A DNA stretch of 36,832 nucleotides from Candidatus Pacearchaeota archaeon (GTDB taxonomy: Archaea > Nanoarchaeota > Nanoarchaeia > Pacearchaeales > GW2011-AR1), in NCBI GenBank assembly GCA_002686195.1, contig NZAS01000176.1:1-36832 (forward strand), given 5' to 3'. The first letter of the stretch is position 1; each line of letters starts with the position of its first letter. The notes under the pieces are model-generated. The model saw only the letters and a program-made list of their open reading frames with translations, was not told the origin of the DNA and ran no database searches. This document shows, piece by piece, positions 23,601-31,886 of the stretch. Position numbers and translations under genes: made by a program.

Positions 23601-23936
23601 AAGGTGGCTTTGTTGACAAGGCAACCAATTGAAGGACGTGCTCGTGGTGGGGGTTTGCGTCTCGGAGAAATGGAGCAACAAGCACTTGTCGGACACGGAG
23701 CGTCTTTGCTTTTGAAGGAAAGATATAATTCTGATAAGACAAAAATTTACATTTGTAAAGAATGCGGGAATGTTACTTATGAAGATATTATTAGGAACAA
23801 GACTCCTTGTATGATTTGTGGCGGGAATGAGAGTGAGCCGATTGAAGTTTCTTATGCTTTCAAGCTGTTGGTTGATGAGCTTTTGGGCTTGGGAATACAT
23901 ACTAAATTTGAGTTGAAGAATAAATTTGAAAGATGA
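20667..23936 (+). CDS. rpoB: RNA polymerase subunit B (Rpo2), unsplit
   Basis: Second-largest polymerase subunit. 1089 residues, carrying both B'' and B' parts in one chain; in many euryarchaeota these are two genes. Landmarks: NPGGYFIINGNERV (about 144), FCPIETPEGVEIGLRKNL (about 440-457), LPYEGYNLEDAVVLNKAS (about 700), GDKLSAPHGQKGVIGLI (about 847-863), RGRARGGG-like EGRARGGGLRLGEMEQQA near 990, and a C-terminal zinc site CKECGN with CMICGG (about 1031-1056). It overlaps rpoA by 4 bases (ATGA). Confidence 0.97.
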   Translation: MGRERNILIEKYLEEHSLVESNVLSFNDFVSRRMQQIVDEINDGLDNEDIEIKLGKVRVGKPNIIEADGSSSVLTPMIARLRNLTYSAPVYVEISVKYGEQTDSSEVEIGRIPIIVKSASCSTHGMSKEELEENYEDSLNPGGYFIINGNERVIVMSEDLAPNQPFVDDGRQGLILRMFSQRGSYRIPTTISETSEGILDLTFSRLKNVPLVVILKALGMVKEADIAKAIDFESDCLIVNFYEYGELQSADDAMVYIAEKSGIQGTKKEVIDRVKQRVDSFLLPHIGLDKNARKEKARTLCRLLNLYLRAKEDSKIRTDKDHYANKRVKLSGDLMADLFRVNMNILIRDIQYSLQKISKRKKFYSLKTVAKSTLFTHRIESAIATGSWIGERSGVTQNMNKTNYLRILSQLQKVTSMLPGDQENFLARTLHPTHYGRFCPIETPEGVEIGLRKNLALLAKISTAVNFEEADVIKKFKDSGLHEDVDEKTEGKKVDVFFNGRAMGFVEDGTEFAKKVRGMRRKRELPNELNVRSDEELGQVTMSTEVGRILRPMIIVENGASKLKDEDLVLLGEGKKKWADLIQEEKIEYLDTAEEENALVALEEENISEGHTHLEIHPIDAFGLITSLVPFANHDPASRLLKGSKTLTQSLGIYAANYLLRIDTNVSILHYPQKPIVRSFIYDTLDVYPSGQNIVVAILPYEGYNLEDAVVLNKASVDRGVGRSTYFRPYGTTELQYAGGLSDEITIPDKDVSGYRMEESYRFLEDDGIAFPEADMSSGEVIIGKLTPPKFLSEARDISVQAKKEASSAIRQEEKGTVDAVFITVDGEGNKVVQVRTRDQRVPEPGDKLSAPHGQKGVIGLIADEKDIPFTSKGIKPDLIFNPHGLPSRMSVGYMMELLGGKTAATSGKIVDGTSFTGQTAKEFENQLESHGFRYDGKETMYNGVTGKKMDAKIYIGNMYYLKLERMVKNLLHARASGKVALLTRQPIEGRARGGGLRLGEMEQQALVGHGASLLLKERYNSDKTKIYICKECGNVTYEDIIRNKTPCMICGGNESEPIEVSYAFKLLVDELLGLGIHTKFELKNKFER

Positions 23937-26900
23937 ATCAAGATTACTTTAGAAAACAAGTGAGAAGTTTGAGCTTTAATTTACTTAGTCCTGAGCAGAT
24001 TAAAAAGATTAGCACGGCGAAGATTGTTACGCCGGAGCTTTATGATATTGACGGATTTCCTGTTGATGGAGGTCTTATGGACTTGCGTTTAGGAGCGATT
24101 GATCCTGGAGTTAGCTGTAGGACTTGTGGGAAGAGAGTTAAGGAATGTCCTGGTCATCCTGGAAGTATTGATTTAGCGAGGCCTGTGTTGCATATCAAGT
24201 ATATTCCACTTATTGAACTTAGTTTGAGAAGTTTCTGTCCTGAATGTGGAAAGTTGACTTTGAGTGATGAGAAGCAAGAGAGGCTTGGTGTTGCCGAAAG
24301 GGCGAAGAAAGCAAGAGACGCGAAGAAATGTGCACATTGTAGTGCAGAGATTGAAAGAGTTAAGTTAGAAAAACCGAGCAACTTTAATATTGGTAAGAAA
24401 AGATTGAGTCCTATTGAAATAAGGGAGAGGCTTGTTAACATTCCTGATGAAGAATTGATGAAAGTTGGTATAAATCCAAGTACTGCAAGGCCCGAGTGGG
24501 CTGTTCTTTCGTTGTTATTAGTGCCTAGTGTTACTGTAAGACCGTCGATAACTTTAGAATCTGGAGAAAGAAGTGAGGATGACTTGACTCACAAGTTGAG
24601 CGATATCATAAGAGCTAATCAGAGATTGTGGGAGAACTTGAATGCTGGAGCTCCTGAAGTTATTATTGAAGACCTTTGGGATTTGTTGCAATATCATGTC
24701 ACTACATTCTTTGATAATAATATTACAAGAATACCTCCTGCTCGACATAGGAGTGGACAGCCTTTGAAAACAATTACTGAAAGGATTAAAGGTAAGGAAG
24801 GAAGAATTAGAAATAATCTTGCTGGGAAGAGAGTTAATTATAGTTCTAGAACGGTTATTTCTCCTGACCCTTATATGAAAATTAATGAAATTGGTGTGCC
24901 TTTGGAAGTTGCCCAAGTGATTACTGTGAGTGAAAGTGTTACAACTGCTAATTTGGATAAAATGAAGGAACTTGTAAATAAGGGAACTGAATATCCTGGA
25001 GCAAATTATGTTATAAGGAAAGATGGTAAGAGGAAGAGAATCACTGATGATTTGAAAGAAGAAATTATGACTGAAATTGAACCTGGATATAAAGTTGAAA
25101 GACATCTGAAAGATGGAGATGTTGTTCTTTTCAATCGGCATCCGACGCTACACAAGCAAGGACTTATGTCTCATCGTGTGAAGGTTCTGCCTGGAAGAAC
25201 ATTTAGATTGCATCCTGCTGCTGCTCAACCATATAACGCTGACTTTGATGGAGACGAAATGAATATCCACTGTCCTCAAAACGAGGAAGCATTAAGTGAA
25301 GCGAAAGTCTTGTTGGATATAAGCAATAATATTATTTCAGCTAAAAACGACATGAATCTTGTCGGGACGATTAAAGACGCCGTTACTGGAAATTATTTGT
25401 TAGGGCAAGAAGAATTGGACAAGAGTGAAGCTGATCAGTTGTTGTATGTTGCTGATGTTGTGAATAGCGTGAAGAAGAAAGATATTACTGGGAAAGAAGT
25501 TTTTGAACAAGTGATTCCGAAAGGAAGTAGTATTAAAGTTCCTGATAAAATTACTGGAGAGGCAAGTTTTGGAGCTGAGGATGGAACTATGGTAAAAGTT
25601 ATTGATAGGGAATTTGGAAGGAAAGAGGCTGTTGATTCTATTAATAGGGCGTTCTTGTTGGGTACGAGTTATCTGTCTAGGAAAGGATATACTTTGTCTT
25701 TGCAGGACTTGAATGTTTCTGAGAAAGTTAAGGAAAAGACTGATGAAATTATTGAGAAAGCTGAGAAGAAGACGGGGGATGTAATTAGGGAATTTGAGGA
25801 AGGTTCATTGGATTTGATGCCTGGAAAGAGCGCTGAGGAAACTAGAGAGACGAAGATTTTGCAGATTCTTAATGAGGTTAGAACTGATGTTGGTGATACA
25901 GTTAAAGCTAACTTTCCTTCTGATGGTAATGTTAACAAGATGATTACTCCGGGAGCTGGAGGAAGCATACTGAATATTACTCAGATTGGATGTTTAGTTG
26001 GGCAACAGTCGTTATGGAATAAAAGAATTGAGTTTGGTTATAATGGTAGGACATTGAGCTTCTTTAAGAAAGGAGAGTTTAGTCCTGAATCAAGAGGATT
26101 TATCAAAAGTTCATTCTTCCATGGATTGAGGCCGGACGAATTTTTCTTTGGGGCTATTACTGGGAGAGACTCATTAATGGATACTGCTTTGAGAACTCCT
26201 AAGTCAGGGTATTTGTATAGAAGACTTGTGAGCGCTTTGCAGGACTTGAAAGTTGAATATGATGGAACTGTAAGAGATGCCTCTGAGAACATTGTTCAGT
26301 TTATTTATGGAGATGACGGAAAAGATGTTTCTAAGTTGCACTTGAAAGATGATAAGATTGCTCCTGGTGAGGCTGCGGGAGTTGTGACTGCACAGAGTTT
26401 TGGGGAAGCCAGCACGCAAATGGTTTTGAACGTGTTCCACCACGCAGGTGTTGCGCAAATGCAGATTACTTTAGGTTTGCCTAGACTAATTGAAATTTTA
26501 GATGCTAGGAAAACACCAAGTACACCTTCGATGGAAATTTATCTTGATGCTGCGAATAATAATGAGAAAGATTCCAGGGTTTTGGCTGAGAAGATTAAAG
26601 AAGTTAAGTTGAAAGAAGTTGTTTCAGAAATTAAGATTGATTTTGGAACTAAGAAGATTGAAATGGAATTGGATCCTAAGGGATTGAAGAATGTTCATAT
26701 TGGAGCTGGAACTGTTGCTGAAAGATTGCAAGATAAAGGCTTTGAAGTTAAAGGAAGTGACAACAAGGTAAGTTTGAATGTGGAAGATATGGATTTCAAG
26801 GCTGTTTACAAGTTGAAAGAAAAAATTAAGGAGACAATTATTTCTGGTGTGAAGAATGTTTCTCAAGTTGTTGTTGCAAAAAGAGAGAGGGATTTCGTAA

Positions 26901-27367
26901 TTCTTACTGCGGGAAGTAATTTGGAAGATATTAGGGAAGTGAAAGGTGTTGATAGGGACAAGGTTACGAGCAATGATATTAGAGATGTTGCGGAAGTTTT
27001 GGGAATTGAGGCTGCCAGGCAGACAATTATAAATGAAATCAATAGAGTTATTGAATCACAGGGACTTGATATTAATGAGAGGCACTTGAAGCTTGTTGCA
27101 GATGCTATGTCATCTTCTGGGGTGATTAAAGGAGTTACTAGAATGGGAATTATTTCTGATAAGGCTTCTGTGTTGGCTAGGGCGACTTTTGAGACGCCTG
27201 ATAAGCAGTTTATTAATGCTACAATTCAGGGGGCCAAAGATGAACTGAATTCTGTTGTAGAGAACATATTATTGAATCAGGCTGTTCCTGTTGGTACTGG
27301 ACTTCCTGGATTACTGGTTGAAGTTACAGGGCCTTTGGCGACGAAGCAGAAGAGTGGGAAGAAATAA
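23933..27367 (+). CDS. rpoA: RNA polymerase subunit A, A' and A'' fused (Rpo1)
   Basis: Largest polymerase subunit with the catalytic site. 1144 residues in one chain; in most archaea A' (about 880) and A'' (about 390) are separate genes, so this one is both fused and compact. Zinc sites: CRTCGKRVKECPGHPG (about 62-77) and CPECGK with CAHC (about 102-141). Active-site motif NADFDGDEMNIH near 435-446. Bridge helix near 733 reads EFFFGAITGRDSLMDTALRT, where archaea usually have HAMGGREG-type sequence. Trigger loop near 823 (GEASTQMVLNVFHHAG) keeps its His. A region of about 100-130 residues seems missing compared with the split pair; its position needs an alignment. Confidence 0.96.
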   Translation: MNQDYFRKQVRSLSFNLLSPEQIKKISTAKIVTPELYDIDGFPVDGGLMDLRLGAIDPGVSCRTCGKRVKECPGHPGSIDLARPVLHIKYIPLIELSLRSFCPECGKLTLSDEKQERLGVAERAKKARDAKKCAHCSAEIERVKLEKPSNFNIGKKRLSPIEIRERLVNIPDEELMKVGINPSTARPEWAVLSLLLVPSVTVRPSITLESGERSEDDLTHKLSDIIRANQRLWENLNAGAPEVIIEDLWDLLQYHVTTFFDNNITRIPPARHRSGQPLKTITERIKGKEGRIRNNLAGKRVNYSSRTVISPDPYMKINEIGVPLEVAQVITVSESVTTANLDKMKELVNKGTEYPGANYVIRKDGKRKRITDDLKEEIMTEIEPGYKVERHLKDGDVVLFNRHPTLHKQGLMSHRVKVLPGRTFRLHPAAAQPYNADFDGDEMNIHCPQNEEALSEAKVLLDISNNIISAKNDMNLVGTIKDAVTGNYLLGQEELDKSEADQLLYVADVVNSVKKKDITGKEVFEQVIPKGSSIKVPDKITGEASFGAEDGTMVKVIDREFGRKEAVDSINRAFLLGTSYLSRKGYTLSLQDLNVSEKVKEKTDEIIEKAEKKTGDVIREFEEGSLDLMPGKSAEETRETKILQILNEVRTDVGDTVKANFPSDGNVNKMITPGAGGSILNITQIGCLVGQQSLWNKRIEFGYNGRTLSFFKKGEFSPESRGFIKSSFFHGLRPDEFFFGAITGRDSLMDTALRTPKSGYLYRRLVSALQDLKVEYDGTVRDASENIVQFIYGDDGKDVSKLHLKDDKIAPGEAAGVVTAQSFGEASTQMVLNVFHHAGVAQMQITLGLPRLIEILDARKTPSTPSMEIYLDAANNNEKDSRVLAEKIKEVKLKEVVSEIKIDFGTKKIEMELDPKGLKNVHIGAGTVAERLQDKGFEVKGSDNKVSLNVEDMDFKAVYKLKEKIKETIISGVKNVSQVVVAKRERDFVILTAGSNLEDIREVKGVDRDKVTSNDIRDVAEVLGIEAARQTIINEINRVIESQGLDINERHLKLVADAMSSSGVIKGVTRMGIISDKASVLARATFETPDKQFINATIQGAKDELNSVVENILLNQAVPVGTGLPGLLVEVTGPLATKQKSGKK

Positions 27368-27382
27368 ATTCTTAGAGATAAA

Positions 27383-27390
27383 TTTATAAA
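27383..27390 (+). promoter_or_regulatory. TATA box of nusA
   Basis: TTTATAAA predicts a start near 27412 and a 16-nt leader containing GGAGAGAAGAGG, a Shine-Dalgarno-like purine run. Confidence 0.5.
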
Positions 27391-27427
27391 GATGAATAAT
27401 AGAGGATTGTAAGGAGAGAAGAGGCTT

Positions 27428-27844
27428 ATGGCGACAATAACTATGCAAACAATGAGGTATATCAACATGCTTGATAGGACTGCCAAGGTTAAGACGAGCA
27501 AGTGTTTTGTTTATAATGGGACGATTTATTTTGCTGTTCCTGCTGAGATGGTTTCTAGGGCGATTGGGCCTGGGGCTTCTAATATTAAAAAGATTCAAGA
27601 GGGGCTTGGGAAGAAGATTAAGATTATTAAGGAATCTGAAGGGATTGAAGATGCTGAAGATTTCATTAGTAGTATTGTGAGTCCTGTTACATTTAAGAAT
27701 ATTGAGGTTAAAGATGGAGTTATGGTTATAACAGCTGGGAATAATCAGAATAAAGCGGGTTTGATTGGCAGGAATAAAGTGAGGCTTGGTGAGTTGGCTG
27801 TGATTGTTAAGGATACTTTTGGGTTGGAAGTTCGGATTGCTTGA
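27428..27844 (+). CDS. nusA: Archaeal NusA-like KH-domain protein
   Basis: RNA-binding protein built of two KH domains, linked to transcription elongation or termination. 138 residues, the short archaeal form without the N-terminal domain of bacterial NusA. KH signatures: SRAIGPGASNIKKIQEGLGK (about 43-62) and NKAGLIGRNKVRLGELA (about 107-123). It lies between rpoA and rpsL, as in other archaea. The ribosomal protein L30e gene normally found between rpoA and nusA is absent (60-bp gap). Confidence 0.9.
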   Translation: MATITMQTMRYINMLDRTAKVKTSKCFVYNGTIYFAVPAEMVSRAIGPGASNIKKIQEGLGKKIKIIKESEGIEDAEDFISSIVSPVTFKNIEVKDGVMVITAGNNQNKAGLIGRNKVRLGELAVIVKDTFGLEVRIA

Positions 27845-27855
27845 GGGCAAAAAGG

Positions 27856-27863
27856 TTTAAAAA
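27856..27863 (+). promoter_or_regulatory. TATA box of the rpsL-rpsG-EF2 operon
   Basis: TTTAAAAA is centred 25.5 nt before the rpsL ATG at 27885; a leaderless message is predicted. Confidence 0.6.
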
Positions 27864-27884
27864 CGTATTTTTCAAAGTATATTC

Positions 27885-28307
27885 ATGGGTTTATTAAGTG
27901 CTAGGAAGATTAAAAAGAATAGGAAGAAATTCCGATGGAGTAATAAGAGTTATAAAGCCAGGGCTTTGAATTTGAAGATTAAGGCGGATCCTTTGAAAGG
28001 TTCTTCGCAGGGGAAGGGCATCGTTATAAGTAAGTTTCAAAAAGAAGCTAAGCAGCCAAATTCTGCTATGAGAAAGTGTTGCAAGGTGCAGTTGGTTAAG
28101 AATGGTATTCAAGTTGGGGCGTTTATTCCTGGTAATTTAGGACAGAAGTTTATTGATGAACACGATGAAGTTGTTATAGAGAGGATTGGCGGAAAGCAGG
28201 GGAGAACTAAGGGGGATATTCCTGGAATTAGATTTGCAGTAATTAAAGTAAATGATCAGCCACTTCATAGGTTAGTGAAGGGGAAGATAGAGAAGGGGAG
28301 AAGATAA
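27885..28307 (+). CDS. rpsL: Small ribosomal subunit protein uS12
   Basis: Decoding-centre protein of the small subunit. 140 residues, normal archaeal length. Conserved blocks: [20 protein letters not shown] (about 54-73) with the PNSAxRK signature, and a basic C-terminus. The next gene starts 1 base after its stop. Confidence 0.96.
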   Translation: MGLLSARKIKKNRKKFRWSNKSYKARALNLKIKADPLKGSSQGKGIVISKFQKEAKQPNSAMRKCCKVQLVKNGIQVGAFIPGNLGQKFIDEHDEVVIERIGGKQGRTKGDIPGIRFAVIKVNDQPLHRLVKGKIEKGRR

Positions 28308-28308
28308 G

Positions 28309-29013
28309 ATGGCGGAAGCAGAACTAGAACAACCAACTGAAGAAAAGGAAGAAAGTAATACTGCGGAGCAGAAGACAAGAGATACAACAGATAAATCTGT
28401 TGAAGGAGAAGAAGGTTTTGATTTTAAATTATTCGACATTTACGATGTTTCTGGGATTGAAATAAAAGATCCCGCTATGAAGCCTTATATTAATTTAGAG
28501 CCAAAGCTTTTGCTGAAAAGTCAGGGAAGGAATGCGACTGAAAAGTTTGGGAAGGCGAGAGTTAATATTCTGGAAAGGCTTGCAAATAGGCTTGGGACTT
28601 CAGGGCATATAGGTAAGAAGCATAAGATTATGACTTCATGGAGTTCTGGGAAATATAATAAGAATATGAAGACTGTTCTTGATGCTTTGGAGATTGTTAA
28701 GAAAGAGACTGGGGCAAACCCAGTGCAAGTGCTAGTTACGGCTGTTGAGAATGGGAGCCCAAGGGATGAGATTACTGTTATTGAACAAGGTGGGGCTCGA
28801 TATCCACAGGCTGTTGACTCAAGTCCTGCAAGGCGTGTGGACTTGGCTATTAGGTGGATGGTTCAAGGTGCTTATGGTAAATCATTTGGCAAGAAAAAGA
28901 AAATGGCTGTTGCGTTGGCTGAGGAAATTATTAAGGCTAGTGAGAAAAATGGGGAGAGTTATGCTGTTCAGAAAGCTAATGAAGGTGAGAAGCAGGCTGA
29001 TAGTGCGAGGTAA
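28309..29013 (+). CDS. rpsG: Small ribosomal subunit protein uS7 with acidic N-terminal extension
   Basis: Small-subunit head protein contacting mRNA and E-site tRNA. 234 residues. The first 40-45 residues are a low-complexity, Glu- and Thr-rich extension (QPTEEKEESNTAEQKTRD). The S7 core follows: FDFKLFDIYDVSGIEI, GARYPQAVDSSPARRVDLAI and a helical C-terminus. The extension is longer than usual but continuous with the frame. It is coupled closely to rpsL. Confidence 0.95.
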   Translation: MAEAELEQPTEEKEESNTAEQKTRDTTDKSVEGEEGFDFKLFDIYDVSGIEIKDPAMKPYINLEPKLLLKSQGRNATEKFGKARVNILERLANRLGTSGHIGKKHKIMTSWSSGKYNKNMKTVLDALEIVKKETGANPVQVLVTAVENGSPRDEITVIEQGGARYPQAVDSSPARRVDLAIRWMVQGAYGKSFGKKKKMAVALAEEIIKASEKNGESYAVQKANEGEKQADSAR

Positions 29014-29021
29014 ATCTAAAA

Positions 29022-31220
29022 ATGCCACCGGTAGATCCAAAGACAGAGAAAGTTATGAAGTTAATGCATGAGACTGATAAGATTAGAAATATAGCTATTG
29101 CTGCGCACATTGATCATGGTAAGACAACGTTTTCTGATAACTTGTTGGCTGGAGCTGGTATGATGAGTGAGGAGTTGGCTGGAAAGCAACTTGCTTTGGA
29201 CTTTCATGATGACGAATCTGAGAGGGGGATTACTATTGACTCTGCTTCCGTTTCAATGGTGCATGATGTTGATTCTGATGACTTCCTGATTAACTTGATT
29301 GATACGCCGGGGCATGTTGACTTTGGTGGGGACGTTACTAGAGCAATGAGGGCTGTTGATGGTGCGGTTGTTTTGGTCTGCGCTTCAGAGGGGATTATGC
29401 CTCAAACGGAGACAGTTTTAAGACAGGCTTTGAGAGAAAGAGTTAAGCCAGTTTTGTTCATAAATAAAGTTGATAGATTGATTAGAGAAGTTAAATTGAC
29501 TCCTGAGCAGATGCAAGAGAAGTTTGTTGGGATAATTAATAAAGTTAATGTATTGATTAAGCAGATTGCTGAAGAGGAATATGGGAAGAAGTGGCAAGTT
29601 AATGTGCAGGATGGGAGCGTTGCTTTTGGAAGTGCATTCCACAATTGGGCGATGAGTGTTCCTTATATGGAAAAACATGGACTTTCATTTAAAGATATTA
29701 TTGAATCTTATGAATCTGGGGAAGAGAATTATAAAGATCTGGCTAAGAAGGCACCCTTGCATAAAGTTGTTCTGGACATGGTTATTAAGCATCATCCGAA
29801 TCCAAAGACTGCTCAAGAATATAGAATTCCAAAGATTTGGCATGGGGATAAAGACAGTGCATTAGGTAAGGACCTTGTTGCCTGTAATGAAAATGGTGAG
29901 CCTGCGTTTATTTGTACTAAGATTGTGATTGATAAGAGCGCTGGTGAAGTTGCAACTGGGAGATTGTTTTCTGGGACGTTTAAGCCGGGAGATCCTGTTT
30001 ATATGAATTTGGCTAAGAGAAATATTAATTTGCAGCAGGTTTCTGTTTACAAGGGAGCTCAGAGAGTTCAAGTTGATAAAGTTACGGCTGGGAATATTGT
30101 TGGGCTTGTTGGGTTGAAAGGAGTTTTTGCTGGGGAGACTGTTTCTGCAGGAGAGATAGAGCCGTTTGAAGCTATTAAGCATATCTTCGAGCCTGTTGTT
30201 ACTAAGAGTATTGAAGCTGAAAAGGCTGCAGACTTGCCTAAATTGGTTGAAGTTTTGAGGCAAGTTGGGAAGGAAGATCCGTCGATAGTTGTTGAAATTA
30301 ATGAAGAGACTGGGGAGAACTTGATTTCGGGAATGGGAGAGTTGCATTTAGAAATTATTGAGAATAGAATTAAGACTGAGAAGAATGTTAATGTTAAGAC
30401 TGGGCCTCCGATTGTTGTTTATAGAGAGACTGTAACTAATGAAAGTGATAAAGTTGAAGTTAGGACGCCGAACGGGCATAACATTTTTTTCTTTAGTATT
30501 GAGCCTTTGGAGGACGGTGTTTATGAGAAAATTACAAGTGGGGAGATTCCTGAAAGTAGAATGAAGAAGAAGGCTGAGGAAGTTTGGGCGCAGTTGGCTG
30601 AGGCTGGGATGAGTAATGATGAAGCTAGACAGGTAAAAGAAATTTATAAAGGAAATATTTTTGAAGATAGGACTAGAGGAATTGTTATTTTAGGAGAAGT
30701 TATTGATTCTATTATGGATGGTTGGAGATTGGTTGTTGATGGTGGGCCTTTGGCTAAAGAGCCTTTGATGAAGTCCAAGATTTGTTTGTTGGATGCGAAG
30801 TTACATGTTGACCATATGCATAGAGGACCTGCGCAGATTTATCCGGCTGTTAGGAAAGGTGTTTGGGAAACTATGAAGCAAGGTGGAGAGGCTTTGCTTG
30901 AGCCGATTCAGACTCATCAGATTGAAGCGCCAGTTGAATATATGGGGGCTTTGACGCAGTTGATTGGATCTAAACGTGGTGTCTTAGAGGAAGTTGATCA
31001 GGAAGCTGAGAGCGTTACGATTGTTGCGAAGATTCCTGTTAATGAAATGATTGGATGGAGTAATGATTTGAGATCTACAACTGAAGGGCGTGGGATTAGT
31101 TCATTGATGAGTCAGGAATTTAAGAAGCTTCCTAAGGATTTGCAGAAAGATGTTGTTAAGAAGATTAGGGAGAGGAAGGGATTGAAGGCTAGCGAGGACG
31201 ATGAGGAAGAAGGGGAATAG
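29022..31220 (+). CDS. fusA: Translation elongation factor 2 (aEF-2)
   Basis: GTPase for ribosomal translocation. 732 residues, typical length. G1 AHIDHGKTT (about 27-35), G2/Switch I ERGITIDSA, G3 DTPGHVDFGGDV, G4 NKVDR. Domain IV carries the diphthamide loop as VDHMHRGPAQIYPAVR; the target His is kept although the two residues before it (usually Ala-Ile) are His-Met. Gene position after uS7 is conserved in archaea. A GAGGT site (29007-29011) overlaps the rpsG stop. Confidence 0.97.
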   Translation: MPPVDPKTEKVMKLMHETDKIRNIAIAAHIDHGKTTFSDNLLAGAGMMSEELAGKQLALDFHDDESERGITIDSASVSMVHDVDSDDFLINLIDTPGHVDFGGDVTRAMRAVDGAVVLVCASEGIMPQTETVLRQALRERVKPVLFINKVDRLIREVKLTPEQMQEKFVGIINKVNVLIKQIAEEEYGKKWQVNVQDGSVAFGSAFHNWAMSVPYMEKHGLSFKDIIESYESGEENYKDLAKKAPLHKVVLDMVIKHHPNPKTAQEYRIPKIWHGDKDSALGKDLVACNENGEPAFICTKIVIDKSAGEVATGRLFSGTFKPGDPVYMNLAKRNINLQQVSVYKGAQRVQVDKVTAGNIVGLVGLKGVFAGETVSAGEIEPFEAIKHIFEPVVTKSIEAEKAADLPKLVEVLRQVGKEDPSIVVEINEETGENLISGMGELHLEIIENRIKTEKNVNVKTGPPIVVYRETVTNESDKVEVRTPNGHNIFFFSIEPLEDGVYEKITSGEIPESRMKKKAEEVWAQLAEAGMSNDEARQVKEIYKGNIFEDRTRGIVILGEVIDSIMDGWRLVVDGGPLAKEPLMKSKICLLDAKLHVDHMHRGPAQIYPAVRKGVWETMKQGGEALLEPIQTHQIEAPVEYMGALTQLIGSKRGVLEEVDQEAESVTIVAKIPVNEMIGWSNDLRSTTEGRGISSLMSQEFKKLPKDLQKDVVKKIRERKGLKASEDDEEEGE

Positions 31221-31231
31221 TTCTAGGAAGA

Positions 31232-31239
31232 TTTAAATA
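31232..31239 (+). promoter_or_regulatory. TATA box of the 31261 gene
   Basis: TTTAAATA is centred 25.5 nt before ATG 31261. Confidence 0.6.
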
Positions 31240-31260
31240 TTAATTAATTTAGGGTTTTTT

Positions 31261-31503
31261 ATGGATGATTTATATAGAAAAATAGAAAATTCTAATATTA
31301 GAACTACATTGACTCTTGTGACAACTATTTGTCTTGGGCTTTTTATAGTAGGTCGAGAAATTGAAAAGATTCAACCAGAAATTCAAGAAAGAAATGTTAT
31401 TGGAGGGCCTGAGGCTGAGAGATTTTATGATACTTCTGCTGGAAGAGTTTATTTAGAAGTTGATGGAAAACCTGTTGGAGAATACTTCCCTAGAGAAGAA
31501 TAA
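31261..31503 (+). CDS. Small single-TM hypothetical protein
   Basis: 80 residues. One hydrophobic segment at about 14-31 (RTTLTLVTTICLGLFIVG); the rest is polar, with EVDGKPVGEYFPREE at the end. No family recognised. Own leaderless promoter after aEF-2; a perfect 11-bp hairpin follows its stop. Confidence 0.6.
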   Translation: MDDLYRKIENSNIRTTLTLVTTICLGLFIVGREIEKIQPEIQERNVIGGPEAERFYDTSAGRVYLEVDGKPVGEYFPREE

Positions 31504-31507
31504 TTCT

Positions 31508-31533
31508 TATTTAATGTTAAATAACATTAAATA
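31508..31533. terminator. Hairpin after the 31261 gene
   Basis: TATTTAATGTT (31508-31518) pairs perfectly with AACATTAAATA (31523-31533) around a 4-nt loop. Its right arm is part of a 19-nt repeat shared with the next promoter (31574-31592), so it may also be a protein-binding site. Confidence 0.5.
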
Positions 31534-31563
31534 GCTAAGTTTATTGTCGATAAAATCGGAAGG

Positions 31564-31592
31564 TTTATTAAGATTAAATAATATTAATTAGC
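31564..31592 (+). promoter_or_regulatory. TATA box plus repeat: candidate operator of the RHH gene
   Basis: TTTATTAA (31564-31571) predicts a start near 31593. Between them lies TTAAATAATATTAATTAGC (31574-31592), which matches 31517-31535 (TTAAATAACATTAAATAGC) at 17 of 19 bases. A GAGGT Shine-Dalgarno site precedes the ATG at 31610. Confidence 0.4.
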
Positions 31593-31609
31593 ATAAACAA
31601 AGAGGTAAT

Positions 31610-31867
31610 ATGGCACTAAAAACATTTAATGTTGATGATGTTGTGTACAAGGAGTTTAGTAAGCATTGCAAGAAAGAGGGGATTTCTATGTCGAAGAAGG
31701 TTGAGAAGTTTATCGCTGAGGAAGTTTCTAGGATTAAGGGTTTGGGTAAATCTGTTAGAGAAGAGGTTGAAGTTATTGAGAAAGATACAGCAGATCGGAG
31801 CTCCGCTGTCCATTCAGCAGGAGTATCTACTGAAGGTGATGAGCATTCGATGGGAAGGTATTGTTAG
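31610..31867 (+). CDS. Ribbon-helix-helix-like DNA-binding protein
   Basis: 85 residues. The N-terminal part fits an RHH fold: a beta strand (ALKTFNVDD), helix A (VVYKEFSKHCKKEG) and helix B (SMSKKVEKFIAEEVSRIKG). The C-terminal 35 residues are polar and probably flexible. Such proteins bind DNA as dimers and often control their own genes; the repeated 19-nt sequence upstream is a candidate site. There is no toxin partner next to it. Start by GAGGT about 5 nt before ATG. Confidence 0.65.
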   Translation: MALKTFNVDDVVYKEFSKHCKKEGISMSKKVEKFIAEEVSRIKGLGKSVREEVEVIEKDTADRSSAVHSAGVSTEGDEHSMGRYC

Positions 31868-31886
31868 TTCTTTTTCTGTGAACGTA

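Noticed and set aside
28745..29071. Plus-strand ORF of 108 codons across the rpsG-EF2 junction
   Set aside because: It overlaps two certain genes in another frame, and its Leu/Arg/Met bias is typical of a shifted frame.
31610..31867. Antitoxin of a toxin-antitoxin pair
   Set aside because: No small toxin gene is adjacent; the neighbours are a TM protein and tuf.
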